The notes: generated from the letters alone by a model not told the origin. A stretch of DNA of 8,443 bases from Chlorobiota bacterium (GCA_008363265.1 RHKR01000077.1:1-8443), one strand, 5' to 3'. Counted from the stretch's first letter, positions 1-6,530 are shown. Made by a program: numbers and translations.

Positions 1-1278
1 CATGATAACAAGTTTGCCTGAATTGGCGAGCTCCCGCATCAGGCGGACGACCTTCTCAGAGTCGGAGGAAGAGAGTCCGGATGTCGGTTCATCCAGAAGA
101 AGAATTGCAGGCTCACGGATCAGTTCCATCGCGATATTCAGCCGCTTACGCTGCCCGCCGCTGATCGAGCGGTTCAGGTAACTGCCCACTTTCAGCCCGG
201 CGATCTGATCGATCTCCAGTTTTTTCAGCACTTCATCAACCCGGCGGTCGAGCTCTTCCCGGGAAAGTCCACTGAAACTCAAGCGGGCGCTGTAGTGGAT
301 GTTCTCCCTCACGGTTAGGTCTTCGAGCAACATATCCTCCTGAGGAACATACCCGGTGAGCCCTTCGAGGAGTTTTCCCTCCGCGTGAAGGTCGTGACCG
401 TTGATGGCGATTATACCGTGCGAAGGCTTAAGCGAACCGTTCAGAATATTAAGAAGTGTTGTCTTGCCGGCGCCGCTTCCTCCCATGATGGCTATCATCG
501 AACCTGACGCAGCCGTGAATGAGAAACTGTGAAGCCCGAAAGCACCGTTTGGGAAGTGGTATTCAAGCTCCCTGCCCGTGAAGGTTATCCTTTCACCGGT
601 GGATGAACCGGAAAATTCACGCATGATATCCGGGTAGTGAAGAGGGACCATGTTCTGCCCGGAGATAGAATCACCGTTCATGAGCGCCATGAAATAGCCG
701 GGTGCAAGAATCCTCGACTCAATGAAGAGCGGGTCTTTTCCGGTAAGCCTCACAACGGTTAAATCATCCTCCGCGTCGTGATATATCAGCAGTTCACCCT
801 TGATACCACGATTGATATGCCGGATCTGACCCGGTCTGGTTTCCTGCGACACGAGAAGAAACCTCTCCGAAACCCCGGTACCCAGCGTGAAGGCTTCGAG
901 ATCTTCCCGTTGTCTTTCATCTATCTCAGGGAGGAGTGCTGCCAGCGATCCGAAGGTTTCGGGCTTGGCGCCGTCACCACTGTAGAGGAGTTCGAGCAGG
1001 CGGAGATAAAGGAGTATCAGATCACGGCGAGTCAAGGCTGCCCTGAGTTTTCCGGTTAGGGCGGAGGTAGCCTCGCTCCATTTGTCACCGGAGAGGCCGG
1101 TGGAGGTGTAAAAGTCGAGGGTTTCATCGTAGAGAGCGAGGAATTCGTCAGCGGGACGGCGGCCCATGCTCTGGAGGAGGAAAGTTTCCACTTTACGGCG
1201 AGCCCCCTCCCTGTCTGACGACCGGAGCGTGAAGAGGGCGAAGAGGTTGATGAACCCGCTGGTGGTGAATTCGTTCAT
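1..1278 (-). CDS. ABC transporter ATP-binding protein, ABCG-like, with long N-terminal extension (3' part missing)
   Basis: This is the first 426 codons of a gene that continues beyond the left edge. It starts at ATG 1276-1278 and is open throughout. Residues 1-130 look all-helical. Residues about 145-235 look beta-rich and could be an FHA-like or other small sensory domain. A nucleotide-binding domain follows, with a Walker A motif (GGSGAGKTT, 266-274), Q-loop Gln313, ABC signature SGGQRKR (373-379) and Walker B LLLDEP with Asp396/Glu397. The signature followed by RLNIAMELI and the DEPTSGL after Walker B are typical of the ABCG/White-type exporter family. Large Bacteroidota proteins of this class usually carry a C-terminal membrane permease domain, which here would lie outside the window. 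The ATPase assignment is firm; substrate and extension function are unknown. It is the last gene seen in a three-gene cluster, 14 bp after the lipoprotein gene. Its ribosome-binding site is only a weak AAAGAG. Confidence 0.88.
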   Translation of the reverse strand, partial: MNEFTTSGFINLFALFTLRSSDREGARRKVETFLLQSMGRRPADEFLALYDETLDFYTSTGLSGDKWSEATSALTGKLRAALTRRDLILLYLRLLELLYSGDGAKPETFGSLAALLPEIDERQREDLEAFTLGTGVSERFLLVSQETRPGQIRHINRGIKGELLIYHDAEDDLTVVRLTGKDPLFIESRILAPGYFMALMNGDSISGQNMVPLHYPDIMREFSGSSTGERITFTGRELEYHFPNGAFGLHSFSFTAASGSMIAIMGGSGAGKTTLLNILNGSLKPSHGIIAINGHDLHAEGKLLEGLTGYVPQEDMLLEDLTVRENIHYSARLSFSGLSREELDRRVDEVLKKLEIDQIAGLKVGSYLNRSISGGQRKRLNIAMELIREPAILLLDEPTSGLSSSDSEKVVRLMRELANSGKLVIM

Positions 1279-1292
1279 CGGAGAACTCTTTC

Positions 1293-2111
1293 TTAGTTAA
1301 GTATCTCTTCCCTCAGATCCTTTATCGTTTTCGAGATCAGTTCTTTCTTTGCGGCAGGATCCATCTTTGTGTATTCATCTGAGTGCATGAATATTTCGAC
1401 CACCGGCCGGTACATCTGGGCATATTTGCCGTACTTTTTCGAGGTGTAGATCTCGCGGATGTACTTCATGTTCTCACTTTTCTTTGTTGCCCCGGGAAGT
1501 TCCGATCCGGGCGCGAAGGTCTTGCCGTCGGTTATGAAGGTTTTAATGTAGGATACCTCAACCAGCATTCCGAAGAAGTAATAAAAGAGGAACTCCTCAT
1601 CCGCTTCCTTCAAATGATCGATCAGGGAGGTCTGGTCTTTCTTAAGGTCAGAGGCAATCTCCTCGAGGAAGAGGGAGTCGATCTCCTTCCCCTCGATCTT
1701 CTTCATGTATCTCTCATAAGTGGAGGTGACAACGGGGTCGACGTTGAGCTCTTTCACGTATTTTGAGTAAAGGCCGGTTATCTCCGTAAGCTGTGTCTTT
1801 TCGCCGAGTATTTTCTCATAAGCCATTGCCGCACTCAGCATGCCGAACCGCATCACGAGCTTTTCGCGCTCGGCGATGAAGGAGAATCGTGAGAGTTCCC
1901 AGGGAATTTCGCGGTAGGCAACTCCCTGATGCTTCAGTCTGGCACAGGCTTCAACGATGGTGGGGGTTTTCTTAAGGTAGTCAATGGCGGTGTTGCTCAG
2001 TTCCCGCGCGGTCTTGCGGTCGAGAACGGGTTCCTTGTCGTCTTCTTTCCTGACGCATGAGGAGAAGAGAAGAACAGAGACAATTGCGAAAGAGAGTAAT
2101 ATCTTTTTCAT
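1293..2111 (-). CDS. Lipoprotein of unknown function
   Basis: A 272-residue protein with a lipoprotein signal: MKK, a hydrophobic stretch at residues 4-16, and a lipobox-like FSSC whose Cys19 would be lipidated after signal peptidase II cleavage. Phe at -3 is less usual than Leu but tolerated. The residues after the cysteine (VRKEDDKE) are charged and acidic. They resemble the lipoprotein surface-export signal (Lys followed by Asp/Glu) described in Bacteroidota, so the protein may reach the outer leaflet of the outer membrane; this is inference. The mature part is predominantly helical and charged, with no catalytic motif I recognise. The gene sits 15 bp after the small membrane-protein gene and 14 bp before the ABC ATPase gene, so the three are likely one transcript and may act in one envelope process. 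The start is fixed by the signal peptide. Confidence 0.85.
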   Translation of the reverse strand: MKKILLSFAIVSVLLFSSCVRKEDDKEPVLDRKTARELSNTAIDYLKKTPTIVEACARLKHQGVAYREIPWELSRFSFIAEREKLVMRFGMLSAAMAYEKILGEKTQLTEITGLYSKYVKELNVDPVVTSTYERYMKKIEGKEIDSLFLEEIASDLKKDQTSLIDHLKEADEEFLFYYFFGMLVEVSYIKTFITDGKTFAPGSELPGATKKSENMKYIREIYTSKKYGKYAQMYRPVVEIFMHSDEYTKMDPAAKKELISKTIKDLREEILN

Positions 2112-2126
2112 TTCAGATCCCGGAAG

Positions 2127-2411
2127 TTATTTAAACATGTTTCTTGGGTCATGGTCGTGTCCATCCTGGTCATCACGGTCGAGGTTGTGGAAGTCGAATT
2201 TACCGTCTTTGAACCTGACCGATCTTCTGGTGCCGCGCTGCTCAGTCGTCTGTTCCGTTCCCTGGTTCTCCGCTGCTGCTTCCTCCGCCTGATGCCGGGC
2301 ACTCTCTATCTCTTTCTCAACTTTTCTGCTGCGCCTTCTTGCTCCGGCGAAATACAGAAGCGGCGTAACAACGACAAGAAGAAACAAGATGACAATGATC
2401 AGTTCAACCAT
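2127..2411 (-). CDS. Small single-pass membrane protein with charged cytoplasmic tail
   Basis: A 94-residue protein of no family I recognise. Residues 3-23 form one strongly hydrophobic transmembrane helix. The basic cluster RRRSRK (25-30) follows at once, which by the positive-inside rule puts the C-terminus in the cytoplasm. Residues 30-60 are rich in Glu, Gln and Ala and could form a short coiled coil. The tail is rich in Asp, His and Arg (DRDDQDGHDHD near the end). It is the first gene of the minus-strand cluster, 15 bp before the lipoprotein gene. A smaller overlapping frame (2108-2302) lacks these protein-like features, so this frame was preferred. The Shine-Dalgarno is weak. Confidence rests on the clean membrane helix, operon position and a promoter-like sequence upstream; a homology search is the missing support. 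Confidence 0.7.
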   Translation of the reverse strand: MVELIIVILFLLVVVTPLLYFAGARRRSRKVEKEIESARHQAEEAAAENQGTEQTTEQRGTRRSVRFKDGKFDFHNLDRDDQDGHDHDPRNMFK

Positions 2412-2441
2412 GTTCTTACCGTAAATTAATAAAACAGTATA

Positions 2442-2472
2442 GGAACCTACTGAAAAGTGTTAATTAGTCAAA
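2442..2472 (-). promoter_or_regulatory. Candidate Bacteroidota-type promoter for the three-gene minus-strand cluster
   Basis: Read on the minus strand, TTTG (2469-2472) is followed after 19 nt by TAGGTTCC (2442-2449). The Bacteroidota vegetative consensus is TTTG, about 19-21 nt, then TAnnTTTG; the second box matches TA and the first TT. It lies 31-38 nt upstream of the ATG at 2411. A short dyad (CAGTA at 2435-2439 and TACTG at 2448-2452) overlaps the downstream box. The match is by eye only. Confidence 0.4.
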
Positions 2473-2540
2473 ATTTTATATTTACAGGCGTGATCTGAGC
2501 GACAGGACGCGGGCAGGTGAGTGAAAATTCTTGTCCGGAT

Positions 2541-2570
2541 TTTGATTTTAACTTTAAAACGCTAAATTTA
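2541..2570 (+). promoter_or_regulatory. Candidate Bacteroidota-type promoter for the gene at 2609
   Basis: TTTG (2541-2544) is followed after 18 nt by TAAATTTA (2563-2570), which matches seven of eight positions of TAnnTTTG when the two n are free. It lies 38 nt upstream of the start codon in an AT-rich part of the divergent spacer. A transcription start around 2577 would give a leader of about 30 nt. It was found by eye, and such motifs occur by chance in AT-rich DNA. Confidence 0.4.
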
Positions 2571-2608
2571 TTTTCAAGATTCTTACAATACCCGGAAGGA
2601 GCAACGTC

Positions 2609-3100
2609 ATGGACTTTGATGAGGCATTAGGAATATTCGCGGATAAAAGCCCGAGGCTGACCGAGGTTATCCTCGAGTTGGGAGAAAAAAGAGGCCGGAT
2701 GAGTGAAAGTGAAGACGCTGAAACCGTTCTCGATCCCCTTCTCAAGGAGTATGATCAGCTTTCAAACGAACTTGCAGAGGTCGAAGAGCCTTTTCTCTAC
2801 AATTTCGCCGGGATAATTATGGGGCAGATGCTCGAAGGATTTAATGAGTTTGACAAGAAAAGGGACGCCTTCCTTAAAAAGCATCCCTTTCCCGGTGGTA
2901 AAAAGTATGAGAAGGAATTGAACGATCTGCTCCGGCTCTACACCGGGAAGATCGAAGAGTTTCAGTTTCTCCGTCTTGTCACGTTCAACCCTTTCTGCGA
3001 GAGACACGGCCTGAATCCGGAGGATGAACTTAAGAACTTCCTTGATGCCAGGCACAAAGACGAGAAGTTCGAAGACAGGTTCTACTCCCAGATACTCTGA
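2609..3100 (+). CDS. Hypothetical soluble helical protein
   Basis: A 163-residue protein that I do not recognise. It has no signal peptide and no convincing membrane segment, and is rich in Glu, Lys, Leu and Asp, so it is likely a cytoplasmic helical protein. Residues 45-60 and 75-92 look like amphipathic helices. Residues 62-74 (FLYNFAGIIMGQM) form a hydrophobic patch, probably a buried helix rather than a membrane span. A single cysteine (Cys130, in NPFCERHG) is the only residue that stands out. A good Shine-Dalgarno (GGAAGGAG, 2594-2601) lies 7 nt before the ATG and supports this start. The gene is alone on its strand: it diverges from the cluster on its left and converges, with a 7-bp gap, on the thioredoxin-like gene on its right. 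I see no terminator hairpin at that junction, so the two transcripts may overlap. Confidence 0.75.
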   Translation: MDFDEALGIFADKSPRLTEVILELGEKRGRMSESEDAETVLDPLLKEYDQLSNELAEVEEPFLYNFAGIIMGQMLEGFNEFDKKRDAFLKKHPFPGGKKYEKELNDLLRLYTGKIEEFQFLRLVTFNPFCERHGLNPEDELKNFLDARHKDEKFEDRFYSQIL

Positions 3101-3107
3101 GCGAAGC

Positions 3108-3830
3108 CTACTGCAGGTATTTCTCGACGATGGCTTTGATCTTGTTGTTTATCGCTTCTTCGGGTCTGCCGTTCATCGGATCGGCAACGTATTTTTTGAG
3201 AGCATCAGCGACATCATAGTTGGGATCATCAGGCAGCACTTCCGAGAGCTTCGCAATGGCTTTTTCGGTGTCGCCTTCGACCTCGAGGTAGATTATGGCA
3301 TACGCGATCACAAGTTCCGATGTAACACCCTGCTTTGCCGCTTCATCGAGCTTGGCAAGGTACTGCATCGAGCGGTAGTTCTTCGTGTGGGCATCACCGC
3401 TTTTGATGAACGGAATTACACCCGTGAGGAACTCATCCTGCTCGATGTATCCGGTAATGGTCTGTATGAATTCACCGGTTGAAGTGAAGAAAGCCGTGGC
3501 AGGGTAGCCCGAGATGTTGAATTTCTTCCCGAACTCCTCGGGCGTTATTGAAAGTCCGGCGATCTCGATGTTGCCGTCTTTCTCGGGATTGTATTTTACG
3601 GCAACGAAATCGCTGTTCAACGCTTCCACAACATTTGATTTGGCATAGGTGGCGGTATCCATCACTTTACACCAGACGCACCAGTCGGTATAGGCATCCA
3701 GAAGAACCATTTTGTTCTCCTTGCCCGCGAGCGCAAAACCTTCAGCGGGTTTGTACCACTTCAACTCCTGAGCCAGCACTGATAACGATAAAAATGAAAC
3801 TACTATAAACAACCGGCTGAATGATCTCAT
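3108..3830 (-). CDS. Exported thioredoxin-fold protein with CVWC active site
   Basis: A 240-residue protein with a Sec signal peptide (residues 1-20, likely cleavage VLA-QE). A thioredoxin-like domain spans about residues 22-140. The strand MVLLDAYTDW leads to a CxxC motif, Cys51-Val-Trp-Cys54, and the cis-proline is Pro110 (GYPATAFF). WCxWCK followed by Met-Asp resembles the Thioredoxin_7/DUF255-type periplasmic thioredoxins rather than classical CGPC thioredoxin. The C-terminal 100 residues are helical and may form TPR-like repeats. It probably acts in the periplasm as a thiol-disulfide reductant or isomerase; the partner is unknown. A GGAG Shine-Dalgarno lies just upstream (complement of 3838-3841). 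It diverges from tspO across 188 bp. Membership of the fold is firm; redox direction is not readable from sequence. Confidence 0.88.
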   Translation of the reverse strand: MRSFSRLFIVVSFLSLSVLAQELKWYKPAEGFALAGKENKMVLLDAYTDWCVWCKVMDTATYAKSNVVEALNSDFVAVKYNPEKDGNIEIAGLSITPEEFGKKFNISGYPATAFFTSTGEFIQTITGYIEQDEFLTGVIPFIKSGDAHTKNYRSMQYLAKLDEAAKQGVTSELVIAYAIIYLEVEGDTEKAIAKLSEVLPDDPNYDVADALKKYVADPMNGRPEEAINNKIKAIVEKYLQ

Positions 3831-3879
3831 GCCATTTCTCCAATATTATGGTATTTAAAACTTAAACTATTCCACTCTG

Positions 3880-3898
3880 TCAAGCGTTTGATGCTTGA
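3880..3898. repeat. Inverted repeat in the thioredoxin-like/tspO spacer, overlapping a TTGACA box
   Basis: TCAAGC (3880-3885) and GCTTGA (3893-3898) form perfect 6-bp arms around a 7-nt loop. On the minus strand a perfect TTGACA hexamer (complement of 3878-3883) overlaps the left arm and lies about 48 nt upstream of the thioredoxin-like start. However, no good -10 box stands 16-18 nt downstream; the closest is TTTTAA. This could be an operator over a promoter, or coincidence. Confidence 0.3.
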
Positions 3899-3935
3899 AC
3901 TTAAAGAGGGTTTCCACGGTTCCAAATTTATGGAC

Positions 3936-3949
3936 AATATTTGAATATT
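3936..3949. repeat. AATATT palindrome pair
   Basis: AATATT occurs at 3936-3941 and again at 3944-3949, separated by TG. Each copy is its own reverse complement, so the pair is both a direct and an inverted repeat. It sits midway in the spacer between the thioredoxin-like gene and tspO, where a regulator could bind. AT-rich composition makes a chance origin quite possible. Confidence 0.2.
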
Positions 3950-3988
3950 CCGCGGCAATTAGCGGTGATACTCACGGGAAATGTTAAA

Positions 3989-3999
3989 GTTCCCGGAAC
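3989..3999. repeat. Short dyad just upstream of tspO
   Basis: GTTCC (3989-3993) and GGAAC (3995-3999) are perfect 5-bp inverted arms around a single C, 19 nt before the tspO start. A site here would lie in the leader or at the promoter of tspO, a usual place for a repressor. No regulator family is recognisable from it. Confidence 0.25.
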
Positions 4000-4018
4000 A
4001 GAATTAAACGAATAAAAA

Positions 4019-4486
4019 ATGAACAAACCTGTAAAATTCCTTCTCGCTCTTGCCCTTCCCCTCCTTGTGGGAAGTGTCGCCGGACTCGCAACCACCCCCA
4101 ACATAAAGGAGTGGTACCAGTTCCTCGAAAAGCCTGTTTTCAGCCCTCCCAACTGGCTTTTTGGACCCGTCTGGACGCTGCTTTACATCCTGATGGGTGT
4201 CGGGTTCTACATGATCCTGCAGGCTGATAAGGGAGAACTGAGAAAAAGGGCGCTTAACGCGTTCTACATCCAGCTCGCGCTTAATTTTGCCTGGAGTTTT
4301 ATCTTCTTCGAGTTCAGGCAGATCGGCGTTGCTTTTGCAGAGATAATCCTCGTCTGGATAGCGGTGGCGTGGATGATATATGCTTTCTACCCCGTGAACA
4401 AAAAAGCGGCTCTGATTCAGATCCCATATATTCTGTGGGTCTCGTTCGCCTCGGTTCTCAACGGTGCCGTAATGGTGCTGAACTGA
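4019..4486 (+). CDS. tspO: TspO/MBR family protein (tryptophan-rich sensory protein)
   Basis: A 155-residue integral membrane protein, the usual length for TspO/MBR. Five hydrophobic helices fall at about residues 5-25, 50-68, 78-98, 104-124 and 131-152. Family landmarks are present: Trp32, Lys38-Pro39, PP at 43-44, WTLLYILMGVG (52-62), the QLALNFAWSFIFF segment (85-97), and PYILWVSFASVLN (136-148). Family members bind porphyrins and other tetrapyrroles or sterols. In bacteria they have been linked to tetrapyrrole-dependent regulation and stress responses, but the precise role in this organism is not known. The ATG is preceded by an A-rich leader without Shine-Dalgarno. The TGA stop overlaps the A-tract that encodes the U-tract of the converging carboxykinase terminator. 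It diverges from the exported thioredoxin-like gene, so a shared redox or stress control is possible but unproven. Confidence 0.94.
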   Translation: MNKPVKFLLALALPLLVGSVAGLATTPNIKEWYQFLEKPVFSPPNWLFGPVWTLLYILMGVGFYMILQADKGELRKRALNAFYIQLALNFAWSFIFFEFRQIGVAFAEIILVWIAVAWMIYAFYPVNKKAALIQIPYILWVSFASVLNGAVMVLN

Positions 4487-4526
4487 AAAAAAGAAAGGCT
4501 GCCCGGTCGGTTGACCGCGCAGCCTT
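4486..4526 (-). terminator. Intrinsic terminator of the PEP carboxykinase gene
   Basis: A 14-position stem (4495-4508 with 4513-4526) closes on a GGTT loop and has a single C-C mismatch. On the minus strand it is followed by a T-rich run (complement of 4486-4494: TTTCTTTTTT). It begins 21 nt after the carboxykinase stop codon, so it serves that gene. Seen from the plus strand there is no T-run after the hairpin, so it is a poor terminator for tspO, although the hairpin itself could protect the tspO mRNA end. Confidence 0.9.
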
Positions 4527-4546
4527 CGCGCATCGGCTATCTCATT

Positions 4547-6343
4547 TTAGAGTTTCGCGTACATCGCCTCTATTTTGTCGAGCGTGTCATAGAGTTCTTT
4601 CGGAACATGACCTTCGAAAGTATCGTAGTACTTTCTGATGCTCTCCATTTCGGCAACGCCGGTCTCTTTGTTAACATCGAACAGGCCGGCCATCTTCTCA
4701 TCAGAGAGGCCGAGGCCTTCGGTGTTGATCGTGCCTGGTTTAGGTAGATACCCTTTCGGGGTTTCAACGGCTATGTCGGCTCCGTCGAGGCGGTTGAAGA
4801 TCCACTCGAGTACGCGGATATTCTCACCGTATCCCGGCCAGATGAACTTGCCGTTCTCATCTTTCCTGAACCAGTTAACATAGAAGATCTTCGGGAGTTT
4901 CGACTGATCGGCTTTCTTTCCTGTGTTGATCCAGTGAGCGAAATAGTCGCCCATGTTGTAACCACAGAAAGGAAGCATCGCGAAAGGATCGCGTCTGATC
5001 TGACCGACAGCACCTGTAGCGGCAGCCGTTGTTTCCGATGAAACCGCAGAACCCATGAACGTTCCGTGTGTCCAGTCGAAAGCTTCAGCCACTAGTGGAA
5101 CTTCTTTGGCGCGTCTTCCGCCGAAGAGGATGGCGGAGATCGGTACACCGGCAGGATCTTCCCAGGCGGGATCGATCACAGGGCACTGCCCTGCGGGGGC
5201 TGTGAACCTTGAGTTCGGGTGCGATGACGGCTCGGCTGATTCCGGAGTCCAGGGTCTGTTCTTCCAGTCGGTAAGGTTGGCCGGCTTTTCGTCCGTCATT
5301 CCTTCCCACCAGATATCTCCCTCGGGTGTGAGGGCCACATTTGTAAAGATCGAGTTTGCCCTTGCTGAAAGGATGGCGTTACCGTTCGTCTTCATTGAAG
5401 TGCCGGGAGCCACGCCGAAGAAGCCGTATTCAGGGTTAACGGCGTAAAGCCTTCCGTCAGGTCCGAACTTCATCCAGGCGATATCGTCGCCGACGGTTTC
5501 AACTTTCCATCCGGGAAGTGAAGGTGTAAGCATCGCGAGGTTGGTTTTTCCGCACGCGCTCGGGAAAGCAGCGGCGATATACTTCTTTTCACCTTTGGGG
5601 TTGGTGATACCGACGATTAACATGTGCTCAGCAAGCCAGCCTTCATCGCGTGCCATGACAGAGGCGATCCTGAGGGCGAAGCATTTCTTCCCGAGAAGGG
5701 CGTTTCCACCGTAGCCACTTCCGAAAGACATGATGGTTCTTTCCTCAGGGAAGTGAACAATGTATTTGGTGGTATTGCACGGCCAGGGAACGTCTTTTTC
5801 GCCGGCGGCCAGCGGTTTTCCGACAGAGTGGAGGCACGGCACAAATTCGCCGTCGCCAAGCTGATCGAGAACCTTCTGCCCCATACGGGTCATAATTTTC
5901 ATATTGCAGACAACATAAGCTGAATCGGTGAGCTCAACCCCGATGTGTGCGATGTTTGAACCAAGAGGACCCATGCTGTAAGGGATAACGTACATAGTGC
6001 GCCCCTTCATGCAGCCATCGAACAGACCTGAACCCGGCTCAACCAGTATCTTCTTCATTTCAGCTGGTGCCATCCAGTTATTGTTTGGACCCGCGTCTTC
6101 CTTCTTCTCAGAGCAGATGTAGGTTCTGTCTTCAACTCTCGCCACGTCACTTGGGTCTGACATGCAGATGTAACTGTTGGGCCTCAATTCATCATTCAGC
6201 CTTCTGAATGTACCATTCGCAACAAGTTCACCAGCCAGGCGGTTGTACTCCTCCTCGGATCCGTCACACCAGTAAACACTGTCGGGCTTGCAAAGCGCGG
6301 CCATTTCATCGACCCACTTCAGCAGCTTCTTGTTTGTAGTCAT
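4547..6343 (-). CDS. pckG: Phosphoenolpyruvate carboxykinase (GTP)
   Basis: A 598-residue cytosolic enzyme that interconverts oxaloacetate + GTP and phosphoenolpyruvate + GDP + CO2, the entry step of gluconeogenesis (or an anaplerotic route in reverse). Length and motifs match the GTP class, not the ATP class. The P-loop [10 protein letters not shown] (259-268) contains the reactive Cys264 that marks this class. Metal ligands by alignment to the vertebrate enzyme are Lys220, His240 and Asp287 (in GDDIAW). Tyr211 lies in the SGYGGN loop. [14 protein letters not shown] (375-388) supplies Asn377 and Arg379. Guanine-pocket aromatics are Phe492, Phe500 and Tyr505. The lid region around 438-450 is present, and no key residue is missing. 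The GAGG Shine-Dalgarno (complement of 6351-6354) is 7 nt from the ATG. A TATAAT box and a large inverted repeat lie upstream, and a strong terminator follows. It appears monocistronic. Confidence 0.97.
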   Translation of the reverse strand: MTTNKKLLKWVDEMAALCKPDSVYWCDGSEEEYNRLAGELVANGTFRRLNDELRPNSYICMSDPSDVARVEDRTYICSEKKEDAGPNNNWMAPAEMKKILVEPGSGLFDGCMKGRTMYVIPYSMGPLGSNIAHIGVELTDSAYVVCNMKIMTRMGQKVLDQLGDGEFVPCLHSVGKPLAAGEKDVPWPCNTTKYIVHFPEERTIMSFGSGYGGNALLGKKCFALRIASVMARDEGWLAEHMLIVGITNPKGEKKYIAAAFPSACGKTNLAMLTPSLPGWKVETVGDDIAWMKFGPDGRLYAVNPEYGFFGVAPGTSMKTNGNAILSARANSIFTNVALTPEGDIWWEGMTDEKPANLTDWKNRPWTPESAEPSSHPNSRFTAPAGQCPVIDPAWEDPAGVPISAILFGGRRAKEVPLVAEAFDWTHGTFMGSAVSSETTAAATGAVGQIRRDPFAMLPFCGYNMGDYFAHWINTGKKADQSKLPKIFYVNWFRKDENGKFIWPGYGENIRVLEWIFNRLDGADIAVETPKGYLPKPGTINTEGLGLSDEKMAGLFDVNKETGVAEMESIRKYYDTFEGHVPKELYDTLDKIEAMYAKL

Positions 6344-6363
6344 ATAAATGCCTCAATTGTTTC

Positions 6364-6394
6364 ATTATATTGCCGTTTATGATTATTTTTACAA
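6364..6394 (-). promoter_or_regulatory. Candidate promoter of pckG
   Basis: On the minus strand a perfect TATAAT (complement of 6364-6369) is preceded, after a 19-nt spacer, by TTGTAA (complement of 6389-6394). The spacer is longer than the ideal 17, so an activator or another sigma factor could be involved. The implied start near 6357 gives a leader of about 14 nt containing the GAGG ribosome site. The box overlaps the proximal arm of the inverted repeat at 6368-6410. Confidence 0.45.
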
Positions 6395-6410
6395 CCATTA
6401 AACGGCAATA
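6368..6410. repeat. Perfect 12-bp inverted repeat at the pckG promoter (candidate operator)
   Basis: TATTGCCGTTTA (6368-6379) and TAAACGGCAATA (6399-6410) are exact reverse complements separated by 19 bp. Arm centres are 31 bp apart, about three helical turns, so a dimer or pair of dimers could bind on one face. The arms flank the putative -35 region and the proximal one overlaps TATAAT. It lies upstream of the likely transcription start and has no T-run, so a DNA operator is a better reading than an RNA hairpin or terminator. The regulator is unknown. Confidence 0.6.
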
Positions 6411-6440
6411 CCTTAAAATTAAAAGATGTCCACGTATGTC

Positions 6441-6458
6441 AGTTCAAAATATTGAACT
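6441..6458. repeat. 18-bp palindromic element between pckG and mlaE
   Basis: AGTTCAA (6441-6447) and TTGAACT (6452-6458) are perfect 7-bp arms around AATA. The spacing is typical of a site for a dimeric helix-turn-helix regulator. TTGAAC appears once more at 6524-6529, just before the mlaE start. It could serve either divergent gene: it lies about 100 nt upstream of pckG and 73 nt upstream of mlaE. Confidence 0.4.
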
Positions 6459-6530
6459 TTCAAAACTACTAAATTTCATGCATTTTTCAAACAAAAGAGC
6501 CTGCAACCGCTTTATTTCAGGGGTTGAACG

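Noticed and set aside
1383..1766. A 127-codon plus-strand frame opposite the lipoprotein gene
   Set aside because: It is antisense to a complete gene with a signal peptide and has no ribosome site or family features.
2108..2302. A 64-codon minus-strand frame overlapping the small membrane-protein and lipoprotein genes
   Set aside because: It is Arg/Thr-rich low-complexity sequence, overlaps a frame with a clean membrane helix, and has no better ribosome site.
3024..3482. A 152-codon plus-strand frame spanning the convergent junction of the hypothetical and thioredoxin-like genes
   Set aside because: It overlaps two better-supported genes, and its sequence mirrors the complement of the thioredoxin-like gene.
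3880..3898. The TCAAGC/GCTTGA hairpin as an intrinsic terminator
   Set aside because: It lies upstream of both divergent genes, the stem is only 6 bp, and no T-run follows on either strand.
5055..5447. A 130-codon plus-strand frame inside pckG
   Set aside because: It is an antisense shadow of highly conserved carboxykinase coding sequence and shows no independent protein features.
6368..6410. The pckG inverted repeat as a riboswitch or terminator
   Set aside because: It sits upstream of the likely transcription start, the loop is 19 nt with no T-run after it, and there is too little leader for an aptamer.
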